Source: Labrenzia sp. THAF82
GTDB taxonomy: Bacteria > Pseudomonadota > Alphaproteobacteria > Rhizobiales > Stappiaceae
Direction of reading: 5' to 3'
NCBI RefSeq assembly: GCF_009363435.1
Contig: NZ_CP045354.1
Location: 1,454,501 to 1,518,500, forward strand
DNA length: 64,000 nt
In this document: piece by piece, positions 25,938-34,396 of the stretch
Numbering within the stretch: position 1 is the stretch's first letter
How the letters are laid out: each line of letters starts with the position of its first letter
Position numbers and translations under genes: made by a program
Notes under the pieces: generated by a model
Told to the model about the DNA's origin: nothing
Databases searched by the model: none
Seen by the model: the letters and a program-made list of their open reading frames with translations, nothing else

Positions 25938-27081
25938 CATGATGCTCGATGTTTACATCGACTTAAATGTCACGCTGGCTGTGACTGCACTGATCTGGAT
26001 GGTCGTAAAGCTGGTGATGACACGCACAGGCATCAAGCTTGCCTACAATCTTCAACTCGCACTTCTGAACGGCCTGTTTGCCGTTCTGATCCTGTCTCCG
26101 GCTGCAGCGGCGCTTTATCACTACCTGGGAACGCTTCAGATGGTCCCAGCTGCGGCGAGCGTCAATCTGTCGGATATGGTGGTGGCCCAGTACATTCGCG
26201 GCGGCATTGATATGCCCGCTCAGGACTTTCAGGCCATCCTTGGTATGCGCGGGCAGATCAGCGAAGGCATCTTGAGCTTCTCGCCTGGCATTGGCGGCGC
26301 GATAGCTGTCCTGTTGCTTGCCGGCTTTACCTATTTCGGACTGCGGCTGGTCTCAAGCTTTGTCCGTCTGTCGGACTTTCTGTCCAATTGCCACGAATGG
26401 CGCCGTTCGGGACGTGTTCAGCTATTGTTGTCCGACTGGGCGCTGGTGCCGTTTTCCGCAAGGGGGCTTAGTCGCCACTACATTGTCATCCCGTCCGAAC
26501 TTCTGACCCAGCCTGAGGATCTCAAGCTGGTGATGCGTCACGAGCTTCAGCACGTGAGGCAGGGCGATGTCACCTGGGAAATCGCACTGGAAACGCTTCG
26601 GCCGTTCTTCTTCTGGAACCCGTTCTTCTATGTCTGGAAATCCGAAGTTGAGCGTCTGCGTGAACTGGCTTGCGATCAGAAAGTCACTGAAGACAAGCGC
26701 ATCGACGTGATGGCCTATTGCATGTGCCTGCTGCGCGCTGCGCAGGCGGGTCTGAAAAAACGTCAGGAGCAGGCGGCAAAGCGTGTGACTGGCGACATCG
26801 CAGCCGTTGCCTTGATCGAAGTTCAGGACAAGGTTCTTCGGCGTTCCCCGTCGCAGAAATTGCGCCGACGCGTGGAAGCTCTGCTTGACACAAAACAGGT
26901 GCGTCCTCACTGGGGCGTGCTGGGTCTTGCCGTTCTGCCTGTCGTCGCCGTTGTGTTCCTGACGGCACTGTCCATTCAGAAACCACCCGATTGGACCCAT
27001 GATCGTTTGATGTTGTCGACGATCGTCAATCTTGAGCGCCTGGAAGCGATCAACACCTTCGGTCAGAGACCTCTAAGGTAA
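25924..27081 (+). CDS. M56 family membrane metalloprotease (BlaR1-like, no sensor domain)
   Basis: Inner-membrane zinc protease of about 385 residues. Hydrophobic segments lie near residues 12-35, 42-65 and 125-150, followed by the zinc site HELQH and a downstream ELACDQ that supplies the third ligand. A last membrane helix lies near residue 345. Only about 30 residues follow that helix, so the periplasmic penicillin-sensor domain of BlaR1/MecR1 is absent. The likely job is cleavage of the overlapping BlaI-type repressor in response to an unknown envelope signal. The chosen ATG sits inside the end of the repressor gene behind GGAGGAGG; the frame is open upstream but that part overlaps the repressor. 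Confidence 0.85.
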   Translation: MTLLNMMLDVYIDLNVTLAVTALIWMVVKLVMTRTGIKLAYNLQLALLNGLFAVLILSPAAAALYHYLGTLQMVPAAASVNLSDMVVAQYIRGGIDMPAQDFQAILGMRGQISEGILSFSPGIGGAIAVLLLAGFTYFGLRLVSSFVRLSDFLSNCHEWRRSGRVQLLLSDWALVPFSARGLSRHYIVIPSELLTQPEDLKLVMRHELQHVRQGDVTWEIALETLRPFFFWNPFFYVWKSEVERLRELACDQKVTEDKRIDVMAYCMCLLRAAQAGLKKRQEQAAKRVTGDIAAVALIEVQDKVLRRSPSQKLRRRVEALLDTKQVRPHWGVLGLAVLPVVAVVFLTALSIQKPPDWTHDRLMLSTIVNLERLEAINTFGQRPLR

Positions 27082-27113
27082 TTTGCCAGACCTTATTCTG
27101 GACCACATCCAAG

Positions 27114-27146
27114 AAGCCCGGATCATCTCATGGTCCGGGCTTTTTT
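27114..27146 (+). terminator. Rho-independent terminator after the M56 protease gene
   Basis: A nine-base perfect stem (AAGCCCGGA / TCCGGGCTT) with an 11-base loop runs directly into a T-run. A textbook intrinsic terminator that closes the BlaI/M56 operon. Confidence 0.92.
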
Positions 27147-27329
27147 ATTCTCAACTTGATTGCCTCAGACGAAACTTTGCACCAGCCGCGTCCGGTCGGC
27201 GATTACAGTGCCCTGTTCTCTATGAGGTCAGGTTGCACCTAAAATACTGATTGTATAACGTAAGGGCATGCTAGAATAAGTAGAGTTATTTCTTTTCGTT
27301 TTTCGATTTCATTTAGGGAGGCTTTGAGC

Positions 27330-28415
27330 ATGACTGCGGAGAAAATTTCCTATCAGGACTATTTGGGACTCTTGTTGAAAGAGCCGGCCACGGACCCGGA
27401 CGCGTTCGCAGAACAGTCAGAGGAGATACTCAAGTATTCGGTTGTTGTTAAAAACCAGGGCGGTTTCGATCTTGTGCTGGCTCCTGACCCCGAAAAGGTT
27501 GAGATGGACCCGGACCTTCAGGAGCTGGAAAACGCGATGGGTACCGCCAATCGCCTGGCCAGATGGCGACGGCAGAGCCAGTTTCGAAGACGGCTGAACG
27601 CGGGCGAAAACCGTCCGGTTCTGGTTTCTGAAGGTGACAGCTGGTTTCAGTTCCCGGTCCTGATCAAAGACGTTATTGACCAGCTCAACAGGCACTTTCT
27701 GATTTATTCTGTTGGAGCTGCCGGCGACACGGCTGAGAACATGGTTTATGGACCTGAAAAAAAAGCGCGCCGTGAATACATGAGTTCACTGGGGAAGATG
27801 CGCGACCATGTTGACGCCTTCCTGTTTTCTGCCGCCGGCAACGACATTATCGGGGCTGATCCGGACACCGGCGAACCCGTGCTCTACGATCTGATCCGGC
27901 CGTTCAACGGCAATCCCGGCGACATTGCGGGGCACATCGATCACGCGGTTCTGAAAGAAAAACTGACCTTCCTGAAGACGGCCTACAGGAAGGTAATTTC
28001 CGACATCAGAGCGGATCCCGGATTTCGCAATCTGCCGATTGTTATTCATGGATATGACTATGCGTTTCCTTATCCGCACCATCCAGCCGGGGGCAAGGAC
28101 AGGCGCAATCCCAAATATGCGGACAAGAACCAGTGGCTGGGAGACCCGCTGGACCGGCGCGGTATTGTCAGCCAGTCCCTGCGGCGCAATCTGATCATGT
28201 ACCTCGTGGATGAGCTTTACGGCATGTTGGCCGGGCTGTCGGCAAACCCGTTGAATACTGGCGTCTGGCTGGTCGATTGTCGCGGGGCAATGCCCGAAGT
28301 CTCGGACTGGAACGACGAGATACACGGCACGGACGATGGTTATACGGCTGTCGCTGCGCGCTTTCGCCAGACAATCGAGCAGGCATTGGCTCATCGCGCG
28401 ACGTTGATATCCTAG
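27330..28415 (+). CDS. SGNH/GDSL-hydrolase-like protein with novel N-terminal region
   Basis: About 361 residues, no signal peptide and no membrane segment. Key SGNH blocks are visible: block I EGDSW with Ser104, block III AAGNDI with Asn171, and block V DEIH with Asp329 and His332. This implies an esterase or acylhydrolase with a Ser-His-Asp triad. Residues 1-95 form a separate charged region without a match I recognise (YQDYLGLLLKEP near the start). A lysine/arginine-rich stretch (RLARWRRQSQFRRR) joins it to the hydrolase. The ATG was chosen because GGGAGG lies 8 bases upstream; a TTG two codons earlier is less likely. It stands alone between two terminator-like structures, so its substrate cannot be inferred from context. 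Confidence 0.7.
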   Translation: MTAEKISYQDYLGLLLKEPATDPDAFAEQSEEILKYSVVVKNQGGFDLVLAPDPEKVEMDPDLQELENAMGTANRLARWRRQSQFRRRLNAGENRPVLVSEGDSWFQFPVLIKDVIDQLNRHFLIYSVGAAGDTAENMVYGPEKKARREYMSSLGKMRDHVDAFLFSAAGNDIIGADPDTGEPVLYDLIRPFNGNPGDIAGHIDHAVLKEKLTFLKTAYRKVISDIRADPGFRNLPIVIHGYDYAFPYPHHPAGGKDRRNPKYADKNQWLGDPLDRRGIVSQSLRRNLIMYLVDELYGMLAGLSANPLNTGVWLVDCRGAMPEVSDWNDEIHGTDDGYTAVAARFRQTIEQALAHRATLIS

Positions 28416-28803
28416 CTGACGATTGAATGGTCATAGGCCACTCAATAGTGACCGCACCGGTCCTTTTGGACCGGAAGCGCTTCTAGCGTTGCGCCGTCGG
28501 ACCTGCTGACCAAGCCACTGCGGACCGCTTTCGAGGTCAACCAGTAGCAGCGGGGAAACCAACGCACCGTGTCCATTGCATTGCCGTGTGTGACCTTGTC
28601 ACGATAGCAGCGTGTTTCCTGCACCTATTCCGTGCATCTTGATCTGGCTCAAAGACGTTTCTCCCCATCTTTGGGAGCGTAGAGCAATCGGAGTTTCTGG
28701 CGATTGAACGTGCCCGGTGTTGGTCATTCCTTGTGAAAGGCATTTCGTTCAAATCGATTTACCAGCCGGAAGCGAACCTGGACGGATCACGAGGGAGCTC
28801 ACT
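28416..28803. other. Intergenic region upstream of the hydrogenase operon
   Basis: Nearly 390 bases without a supported gene. It holds a 7-base hairpin (CCGGTCC-TTTT-GGACCGG) at 28457-28474, perhaps the end of the SGNH transcript although no T-run follows. It also holds an FNR/FixK-like box at 28639-28652. The hox promoter must lie here. An in-frame GTG at 28717 could lengthen HoxF, but the ribosome-binding site favours 28804. Confidence 0.5.
28639..28652 (+). promoter_or_regulatory. FNR/FixK-like anaerobox upstream of hoxF
   Basis: TTGATCTGGCTCAA fits the TTGA-N6-TCAA core bound by FNR/FixK/Anr proteins and misses the full TTGAT-N4-ATCAA consensus by one base. It lies about 150 bases before the hoxF start. 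It would put the hydrogenase under low-oxygen control, as known for many alphaproteobacterial anaerobic genes. Confidence 0.55.
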
Positions 28804-30690
28804 ATGGACAACGGTCGAAATGGCGCCGGCGCCAACGGCCTCACAGCTTCATCCTGTAATGTGGCTCCTGTTCCGCAGTCAGAAATCGCTGCCATTTGTG
28901 AGAGGTTCGGCAATGACAAGCACCGGATGCTCGACATACTTCACGATGTTCAGGACCGCTATCGCTGCATAGCTCCCTCAACCATGGATGCGATTGCGTC
29001 GCACACCGATCTCACGCGCATCGAAGTTGAAGGAGTTGCGAGTTTTTATTCGTTCCTCTCTTTGACACCGAAGGGACGGGTGACGATCCGCTTGTGCGAC
29101 GACATTGTCGACCGCTTTTGTGGTTTGGACGATGTTGTCGCCGTATTTGAAGACGTTCTTGGCATCAAGCTCGGTGAGACGTCCGCTGATGGGGCATTTT
29201 CTCTCGAGACGACACCTTGCATCGGCATGTGCGATCAGGCACCGGCCGCCATGGTGAACAATGTCATGCTGACCAGCCTGACACCCGAGACCGCTCGCAC
29301 GGCCGCAGAGGCATTGATGGCAGGTCAGGCTCCTGAAAGCCTTGTCAGCGATCGCTTTAACGAACTGTCAGCGCACGAGCGGGCCGTGCGGATGGTTGAA
29401 AACAACATTCGGCACGCCGGGGCCGTATTGCTTGGACCAGTGCCGGAAGATGCAGGCCTCAACAATGCCGTTGGCATGAGACCGAGCCAGATCATCAATG
29501 CAGTTGAAGAAAGCGGCTTGCGCGGTTGCGGCGGTGCCGGTTTCACCACCGGCAGAAAATGGCGTTTCGCGGCCAGTGAGAAGCTCGACAGGCACTTTGT
29601 GATCTGCAATGCCGACGAAGGTGAGCCGGGAACCTTCAAGGACCGTGTGCTTTTGACAGAGCGCCCGCACCTTCTCGTTGAAGGAATGACGATAGCTGCA
29701 CGGGCAGTTGGCGCTCGCGAGGGAATATTATACCTGCGAGGTGAATACGTTTATCTGCGCGAGTTGTTGGAAGGCGTGCTTGAGGAGCGTCGCCGCCGCG
29801 GGCTGCTTGGCAAAGACATTCTCGGCGTCAAAGGTTTTGAATTCGACATCCGGTTACAGCTCGGTGCCGGTGCTTATATCTGTGGTGAAGAAGGCGCTTT
29901 GATCAGTTCCTGTGAAGGCCTGCCGGGCGAACCAAAGACGCGACCTCCGTTTCCAGTCAGTCGCGGGTATCTTGGTTACCCGACAGTGGTCAACAATGTT
30001 GAAACCTTCTGCCATGCAGCGCGCATCCTGGATCAAGGTGCCAAGTGGTTTCACGCGATGGGGACCGAAGGATCCCACGGAACCAAACTCTTTTCCGTCT
30101 GCGGCGACTGTCTGAACCCGGGTATATACGAGCTGCCCTACGGGCACTCGGTCTGGGAACTGCTTGAGATGGTTGGCGGCACCGATGCTGCCGCTGTTCA
30201 GGTAGGGGGCCCAAGCGGGACCATGATCGGCCGCGACAGCTTCCATCGCAAACTCACCTTCGATGATCTGGCGACGGGCGGTGCGATCATCATCTTCAAC
30301 GGACAGAGGAATATTCTGGAAATCGTTGAATACTACATGTCCTTTTTCGTTCACGAGAGCTGCGGTTATTGTACGCCTTGCCGGGTCGGGAACGTCTTTC
30401 TGCAGAAGGCGATCCAGAAGTTCCAGAAGGGGCTTGCCAATCCTGAAGACATTGACTACTTGAAGGACCTTTCCGGAACCATCATAGAGACCAGCCGATG
30501 TGGTCTCGGCATGACGTCGCCCAATCCGATCCTCTCAACGCTTAAGAATTTTCCGCTTGTCTATTCGGCCGTTTCCAAGCCGAGCAAGGATGGCATTCGC
30601 GATACGTTCGACATTCAGTCGGCGATCGACGGCGCGCGCAAGATTGCCAAGCGCCGCTCCTACATCTTCGACAAGGACTTCACCCAATGA
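28804..30690 (+). CDS. hoxF: NAD-reducing hydrogenase diaphorase large subunit
   Basis: Cytoplasmic NAD(H):acceptor subunit, 628 residues, a fusion of NuoE-like (about 45-205) and NuoF-like (about 210-625) domains. The FMN/NADH site shows GCGGAGFTTGRKW and NADEGEPGTFKDR, followed by GAGAYICGEEGAL. The [4Fe-4S] cluster ligands are in ESCGYCTPC plus the later TSRCGLG. In the NuoE-like part the first cysteine pair is spaced C-x7-C rather than C-x4-C, and the usual GLRGRGGAGF has Cys for Arg. The start is the ATG behind GAGGGAG. It overlaps hoxU by four bases. It transfers electrons between NAD and HoxYH. Confidence 0.92.
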   Translation: MDNGRNGAGANGLTASSCNVAPVPQSEIAAICERFGNDKHRMLDILHDVQDRYRCIAPSTMDAIASHTDLTRIEVEGVASFYSFLSLTPKGRVTIRLCDDIVDRFCGLDDVVAVFEDVLGIKLGETSADGAFSLETTPCIGMCDQAPAAMVNNVMLTSLTPETARTAAEALMAGQAPESLVSDRFNELSAHERAVRMVENNIRHAGAVLLGPVPEDAGLNNAVGMRPSQIINAVEESGLRGCGGAGFTTGRKWRFAASEKLDRHFVICNADEGEPGTFKDRVLLTERPHLLVEGMTIAARAVGAREGILYLRGEYVYLRELLEGVLEERRRRGLLGKDILGVKGFEFDIRLQLGAGAYICGEEGALISSCEGLPGEPKTRPPFPVSRGYLGYPTVVNNVETFCHAARILDQGAKWFHAMGTEGSHGTKLFSVCGDCLNPGIYELPYGHSVWELLEMVGGTDAAAVQVGGPSGTMIGRDSFHRKLTFDDLATGGAIIIFNGQRNILEIVEYYMSFFVHESCGYCTPCRVGNVFLQKAIQKFQKGLANPEDIDYLKDLSGTIIETSRCGLGMTSPNPILSTLKNFPLVYSAVSKPSKDGIRDTFDIQSAIDGARKIAKRRSYIFDKDFTQ

Positions 30691-31415
30691 GCGGAACAGA
30701 GAAGGAAACCGGCTTCACTTTCACCATCGATGGGGTGGAGATCAAGGCCCATGCGGGGCAGACGATTATGGAAGCGGCTGACGCTGCGGGTGTCTATATT
30801 CCGCGCTTGTGTGATCACGAAGGGTTACGGCATCAGGGCAGTTGCCGGGTCTGCACAGTAAAGGCAGGTGGCCGCAGCGTCGCTGCCTGCACGCAGCCGG
30901 CGGCGCCTGGCCAGGCAGTCGAAAACGAAACTCCGCATCTTACAAAAATGCGCCGTGACCTTGTGGAGATGCTGTTCCATGAAGGCAACCATTTGTGCCC
31001 GATCTGCGAGGCCAGCGGCAATTGCGAATTGCAGGCAATGGCCTACCGGCTCGACATGACCGAAGCCACCAAGTTTCCATATCTGGAGCCGTGCCGTGCG
31101 CTCGACGCATCGCACCCCGACATCGCGCTGGACACCAATCGCTGTATTTCTTGTGGCCGTTGTATTCGCGCCTCGCAGGATGTCGATGGCAAAGGTGTCT
31201 TTGGCTATGTCGGGCGCGGCATCCACCGCCGGGTCGCCGTGAACGGTGAGAACCTTGCCGATACGGATGCGCAAGTTTCCGATCATGCGATGTCGAGTGA
31301 AGTCTGCCCAGTGGGCTGCATCATCCGAAAGCGCGTCGGTTTCGCCGTCCCGATCGGCGAGCGTGAGTTCGACAAGGGATTGATCGGCCATGAGATCGAG
31401 GAGAAGCGCAAATGA
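30687..31415 (+). CDS. hoxU: NAD-reducing hydrogenase diaphorase small subunit
   Basis: Electron-transfer subunit of 242 residues, homologous to the N-terminus of NuoG. An N-terminal plant-type [2Fe-2S] domain has CDHEGLRHQGSCRVC and a later AAC. The His/Cys [4Fe-4S] motif HLCPICEASGNC follows, and then a ferredoxin-like region with CISCGRCIR and CPVGC. It wires HoxF to the hydrogenase module. It overlaps both neighbours by four bases, so the hoxFUY block is translationally coupled. Confidence 0.93.
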   Translation: MSGTEKETGFTFTIDGVEIKAHAGQTIMEAADAAGVYIPRLCDHEGLRHQGSCRVCTVKAGGRSVAACTQPAAPGQAVENETPHLTKMRRDLVEMLFHEGNHLCPICEASGNCELQAMAYRLDMTEATKFPYLEPCRALDASHPDIALDTNRCISCGRCIRASQDVDGKGVFGYVGRGIHRRVAVNGENLADTDAQVSDHAMSSEVCPVGCIIRKRVGFAVPIGEREFDKGLIGHEIEEKRK

Positions 31416-31981
31416 GCGAACTTCCCAAGGCTCGCATAGCAACAGCGTCTTTGGCCGGGTGCTTTGGATGCCATATGGCGATCCTCGATATCGATGAGCG
31501 TCTGATCGAGTTGATGAAACTGGTCGACGTCGACCGTTCTCCGCTAACAGACAAGAAAAAATTCACCGAGCGCTGTGATATCGGCATTATTGAAGGGGGA
31601 TGCTGTAACGAGGAAAACGTGCATGTGCTGCACGATTTCAGACGGAATTGCGACATCCTGATCGCGCTCGGGCAATGTGCCATCATGGGCGGACTTCCAG
31701 CGATGCGAAACGCGATCATGCATTCCGATGCGCCTTTGCGTGAGTGCCTTGACGAGGCCTACATCACCGGGAAATACATCCGCAATACGACCCATAATGT
31801 GCCGAACGATCCCGCTTTGCCGTTGTTGCTCGACGAGGTCTATCCCTGCTCCCAAGTGGTGGAGATCGACTACCAGATCCCGGGCTGTGCACCGACAGGC
31901 GATGTAATTTTCGACACGCTCTTCAAACTGCTGACCGGAAAATTCCGCGGCTTTGAACGCGAAATGATCAGGTTCGACTAA
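31412..31981 (+). CDS. hoxY: NAD-reducing [NiFe] hydrogenase small subunit
   Basis: Small hydrogenase subunit, 189 residues, with a single proximal [4Fe-4S] cluster. Ligand cysteines are visible in LAGCFGCHM, EGGCCNEE and IALGQCA, with a further Cys in QIPGCAPT. There is no Tat signal and no extra ferredoxin-like domain, as expected for the short soluble group-3d enzymes. Forms the hydrogenase heterodimer with HoxH. Confidence 0.93.
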   Translation: MSELPKARIATASLAGCFGCHMAILDIDERLIELMKLVDVDRSPLTDKKKFTERCDIGIIEGGCCNEENVHVLHDFRRNCDILIALGQCAIMGGLPAMRNAIMHSDAPLRECLDEAYITGKYIRNTTHNVPNDPALPLLLDEVYPCSQVVEIDYQIPGCAPTGDVIFDTLFKLLTGKFRGFEREMIRFD

Positions 31982-32066
31982 GGGCGCGTTCTGAACCCTT
32001 TTTTGGAAGTGTCGCCGGTCCGCCGGCGCACAGATGCAACCCACCAGAGTTGGCTGGAAATTCGAG

Positions 32067-33509
32067 ATGACTGAACCCAGAATGATTGAAATCTCGCCGG
32101 TCACCCGCGTTGAAGGACACGGGAAGGTCACCATCCACCTCAATGCGGAAAATGAGGTCGACGAAGCTCGGCTGCACATTGTCGAATTCCGCGGATTTGA
32201 GCGTTTCATCCGTGGCCGTCTGATGTGGGAAGTGCCGGTGATTGTGCAGCGGCTGTGCGGTATTTGCCCGGTCAGCCATCATCTGGCTGCAGCAAAAGCG
32301 ATGGACATGATCGCCGGGGTCGACCAATTGACGCCGACGGGTGAGAAGATGCGCCGGCTGATGCACTATGGGCAGGTCATGCAGAGCCATGTGCTTCATT
32401 TCTTTCATCTCGCAGCTCCCGACCTTTTGTTCGGCTTCGGAGCGCCTGCCGAAAAGCGCAATATTTTTGAAGTTCTGAAAGAGCAGCCTGAACTGGGCAA
32501 ACGCGCTGTTCTGATGCGGAAATACGGCCAGGAAATCATCGAGGCGACGGCTGGCAAGAAGGTGCACGGAACGGGTGCCATTCCGGGTGGGATCAATCGC
32601 AATCTGCCGCTCGAAAGACGCGACCATTTCTTGTCGAATGTCGACGAGATGATTGAATGGTGTCAGGACGCGGTGAAGCTTGCGCGCGACTACACACTTG
32701 AAAACGAGGACCTTGTTTCCGAGTTCGGGTCCTTCCCATCCAATTACATGTCGATTGTGAGAGAGAGCGACGGAGCCCTGGATCTTTATCATGGCACTTT
32801 GCGGGCCTTGAGTTCGACCGGCGATACGATCTTCGATCAGGTGCCCTACACCAGATATCACGAGCTGATTGTCGAGGATGTCCGCTCCTGGTCTTACATG
32901 AAGTTTCCGTTCATCAAGGAGTTGGGTCCTGACGTCGGTTGGTACCGGGTTGGTCCGCTTGCCCGTATGAACACGGCAAGTTTCATCGACACGCCGTTGG
33001 CGGACGCTGCCCACAAGGAACTGAAAGCCGTCACGAGCGGAACACCAAACAATTCCACGCTCGCCAATCACTGGGCCCGAATGATCGAGGTCCTCCACTG
33101 TGTCGAAAAGATCCGTGAGCTTTTGCACGATCCGGATCTGCAGGGCACGGACCTGATCGCCAAGGGGGACAGGCGCGAAGAAGGTATCGGTGTTATCGAA
33201 GCCCCGCGCGGTAATCTCATTCACCACTACAAGGTCGATGAGCACGACCAGGTGACCTATTGCAACCTGATCGTTTCCACCACGCACAACAATGAAGGCA
33301 TGAACCGGGCGGTAAAAGATGTCGCCGTCAAACATCTATCGGGCAAGGAACAGATCACGGAAGGTCTCCTGAACCATGTTGAGGTTGCCGTGCGGGCGTA
33401 TGATCCATGCCTGTCATGCGCGACGCATGCACTCGGTCAAATGCCGCTGCAGGTGGAGCTGTTCGATGCTGATGGCGGTCTGGTCGACTGTAGGTCTCAA
33501 TGCATATGA
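32067..33509 (+). CDS. hoxH: NAD-reducing [NiFe] hydrogenase large (catalytic) subunit
   Basis: Carries the Ni-Fe active site; about 480 residues. The N-terminus reads EISPVTRVEGHGKV. The first cysteine pair is in RLCGICPVSHH and the second in DPCLSCATH. About 26 residues follow the conserved histidine; in relatives this tail is removed by a dedicated protease after metal insertion, and hoxW follows downstream. An ATG 33 bases upstream is an alternative start; neither has a strong ribosome-binding site. A gap of 85 bases separates it from hoxY, the only loose junction in the operon. Confidence 0.94.
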   Translation: MTEPRMIEISPVTRVEGHGKVTIHLNAENEVDEARLHIVEFRGFERFIRGRLMWEVPVIVQRLCGICPVSHHLAAAKAMDMIAGVDQLTPTGEKMRRLMHYGQVMQSHVLHFFHLAAPDLLFGFGAPAEKRNIFEVLKEQPELGKRAVLMRKYGQEIIEATAGKKVHGTGAIPGGINRNLPLERRDHFLSNVDEMIEWCQDAVKLARDYTLENEDLVSEFGSFPSNYMSIVRESDGALDLYHGTLRALSSTGDTIFDQVPYTRYHELIVEDVRSWSYMKFPFIKELGPDVGWYRVGPLARMNTASFIDTPLADAAHKELKAVTSGTPNNSTLANHWARMIEVLHCVEKIRELLHDPDLQGTDLIAKGDRREEGIGVIEAPRGNLIHHYKVDEHDQVTYCNLIVSTTHNNEGMNRAVKDVAVKHLSGKEQITEGLLNHVEVAVRAYDPCLSCATHALGQMPLQVELFDADGGLVDCRSQCI

Positions 33510-33611
33510 GAAATGAAAAACACTTGCGGTCATTCTTCCAGATGAGCCCTCAGAGGCAAGCAACATACGGTTGGCAATCCATTTTTCGACCGTCCGGAGC
33601 GGGATAGCGCG

Positions 33612-34082
33612 ATGATCCTGATTGGCTATGGCAACCCGGGGCGTGGCGACGACGGACTTGGCCCGGCGTTCTCCCAAAGACTGGCAGGCAGGGCACTATC
33701 CGAGTTGGAAATCGACACCGACTATCAATTGGTCGCCGAGCATGCCTTGACGATTTCAGGCCATGAGGTGGTGGTGTTCGCCGACGCGGAGATTGAAGGC
33801 GAAAACCCATTTTCCTTCCAGGAAATTGCCGCAGGCGCTCCTGAAGTTCTGGGCAGCCACAGTCTGAAGCCACAGACGGTTCTTGCGCTTTGCGAGACGC
33901 TCTACGGGGCAAAACCGCGGGCCTATGTGCTCGGGATATCCGGTCACGAATTCGGCGAAGTCAAAGAAGGGCTTTCGGAAAAGGCGTTGAAAAACCTTGA
34001 CGATGCCGAAGCGTTCTTTTTGGACTGGCTGTCAGAACGCACCTGTACCAACGGCGTCGTGCCGGACCGAGTTGACAGCTGA
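33612..34082 (+). CDS. hoxW: Hydrogenase maturation protease
   Basis: HyaD/HycI-family endopeptidase, 156 residues, that trims the C-terminal tail of HoxH after nickel insertion. The family N-terminus is GYGNPGRGDDGLGP, whose acidic residue binds nickel; further ligands are expected in FADAEI and GSHSLKP. It starts 102 bases after hoxH. The hypABCDEF genes needed for cofactor assembly are not in this window. It is convergent with the phospho-regulatory operon, 38 bases away. Confidence 0.88.
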   Translation: MILIGYGNPGRGDDGLGPAFSQRLAGRALSELEIDTDYQLVAEHALTISGHEVVVFADAEIEGENPFSFQEIAAGAPEVLGSHSLKPQTVLALCETLYGAKPRAYVLGISGHEFGEVKEGLSEKALKNLDDAEAFFLDWLSERTCTNGVVPDRVDS

Positions 34083-34120
34083 TCCTTGTCAAAGCGCGTA
34101 ACTGGGGGACTTGAAGCCTT

Positions 34121-34396
34121 CTATCCTCCTTTGACCTTGAGCTTGCCGCTTTCTTTTCGGTCGATGCTGTCGCTGGTCCAAGTGATGCGCAAGTCGAGGC
34201 GCGACTGGTCATCTTCAACCGTCGCGGTTACACGCAGGTTCATGAGACCCTTCGGTTCCAGTGTGATATCGCCGGTTTCGTCCCCGAACTCCAATTCTCC
34301 CTTGGCGATCCCGCGTTTGATGGCATCGAGCATCTTCTGGATCGATTTCTTATCCTGAAGCGACTGGTGCCGGAAACGGCCCTTACGTTCCATCAT
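34121..34396 (-). CDS. Amphi-Trp domain protein
   Basis: Small acidic/basic mixed protein of 91 residues. It matches the amphi-Trp family: RHQSLQDKKSIQKMLDAI, G-E-L-E-F-G-D-E, LEPKGLMNLRVTA and a final RITWTSD with the named tryptophan. The family is known only as a member of the uncharacterised GAK gene set. It is the last gene of the six-gene minus-strand operon and overlaps the metallophosphoesterase gene by four bases. It could be a substrate or carrier for the kinases upstream, but that is speculation. Confidence 0.8.
   Translation of the reverse strand: MMERKGRFRHQSLQDKKSIQKMLDAIKRGIAKGELEFGDETGDITLEPKGLMNLRVTATVEDDQSRLDLRITWTSDSIDRKESGKLKVKGG

Noticed and set aside
28697..28714. Sigma-54-like -24/-12 promoter before hoxF
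   Set aside because: GG and GC elements are eleven bases apart instead of the strict ten, and the flanking consensus is poor.
31968..33335. A 455-codon open frame antisense to hoxH
   Set aside because: It is a shadow of the high-GC codon pattern of hoxH; the product has no recognisable motif and no ribosome-binding site is seen.
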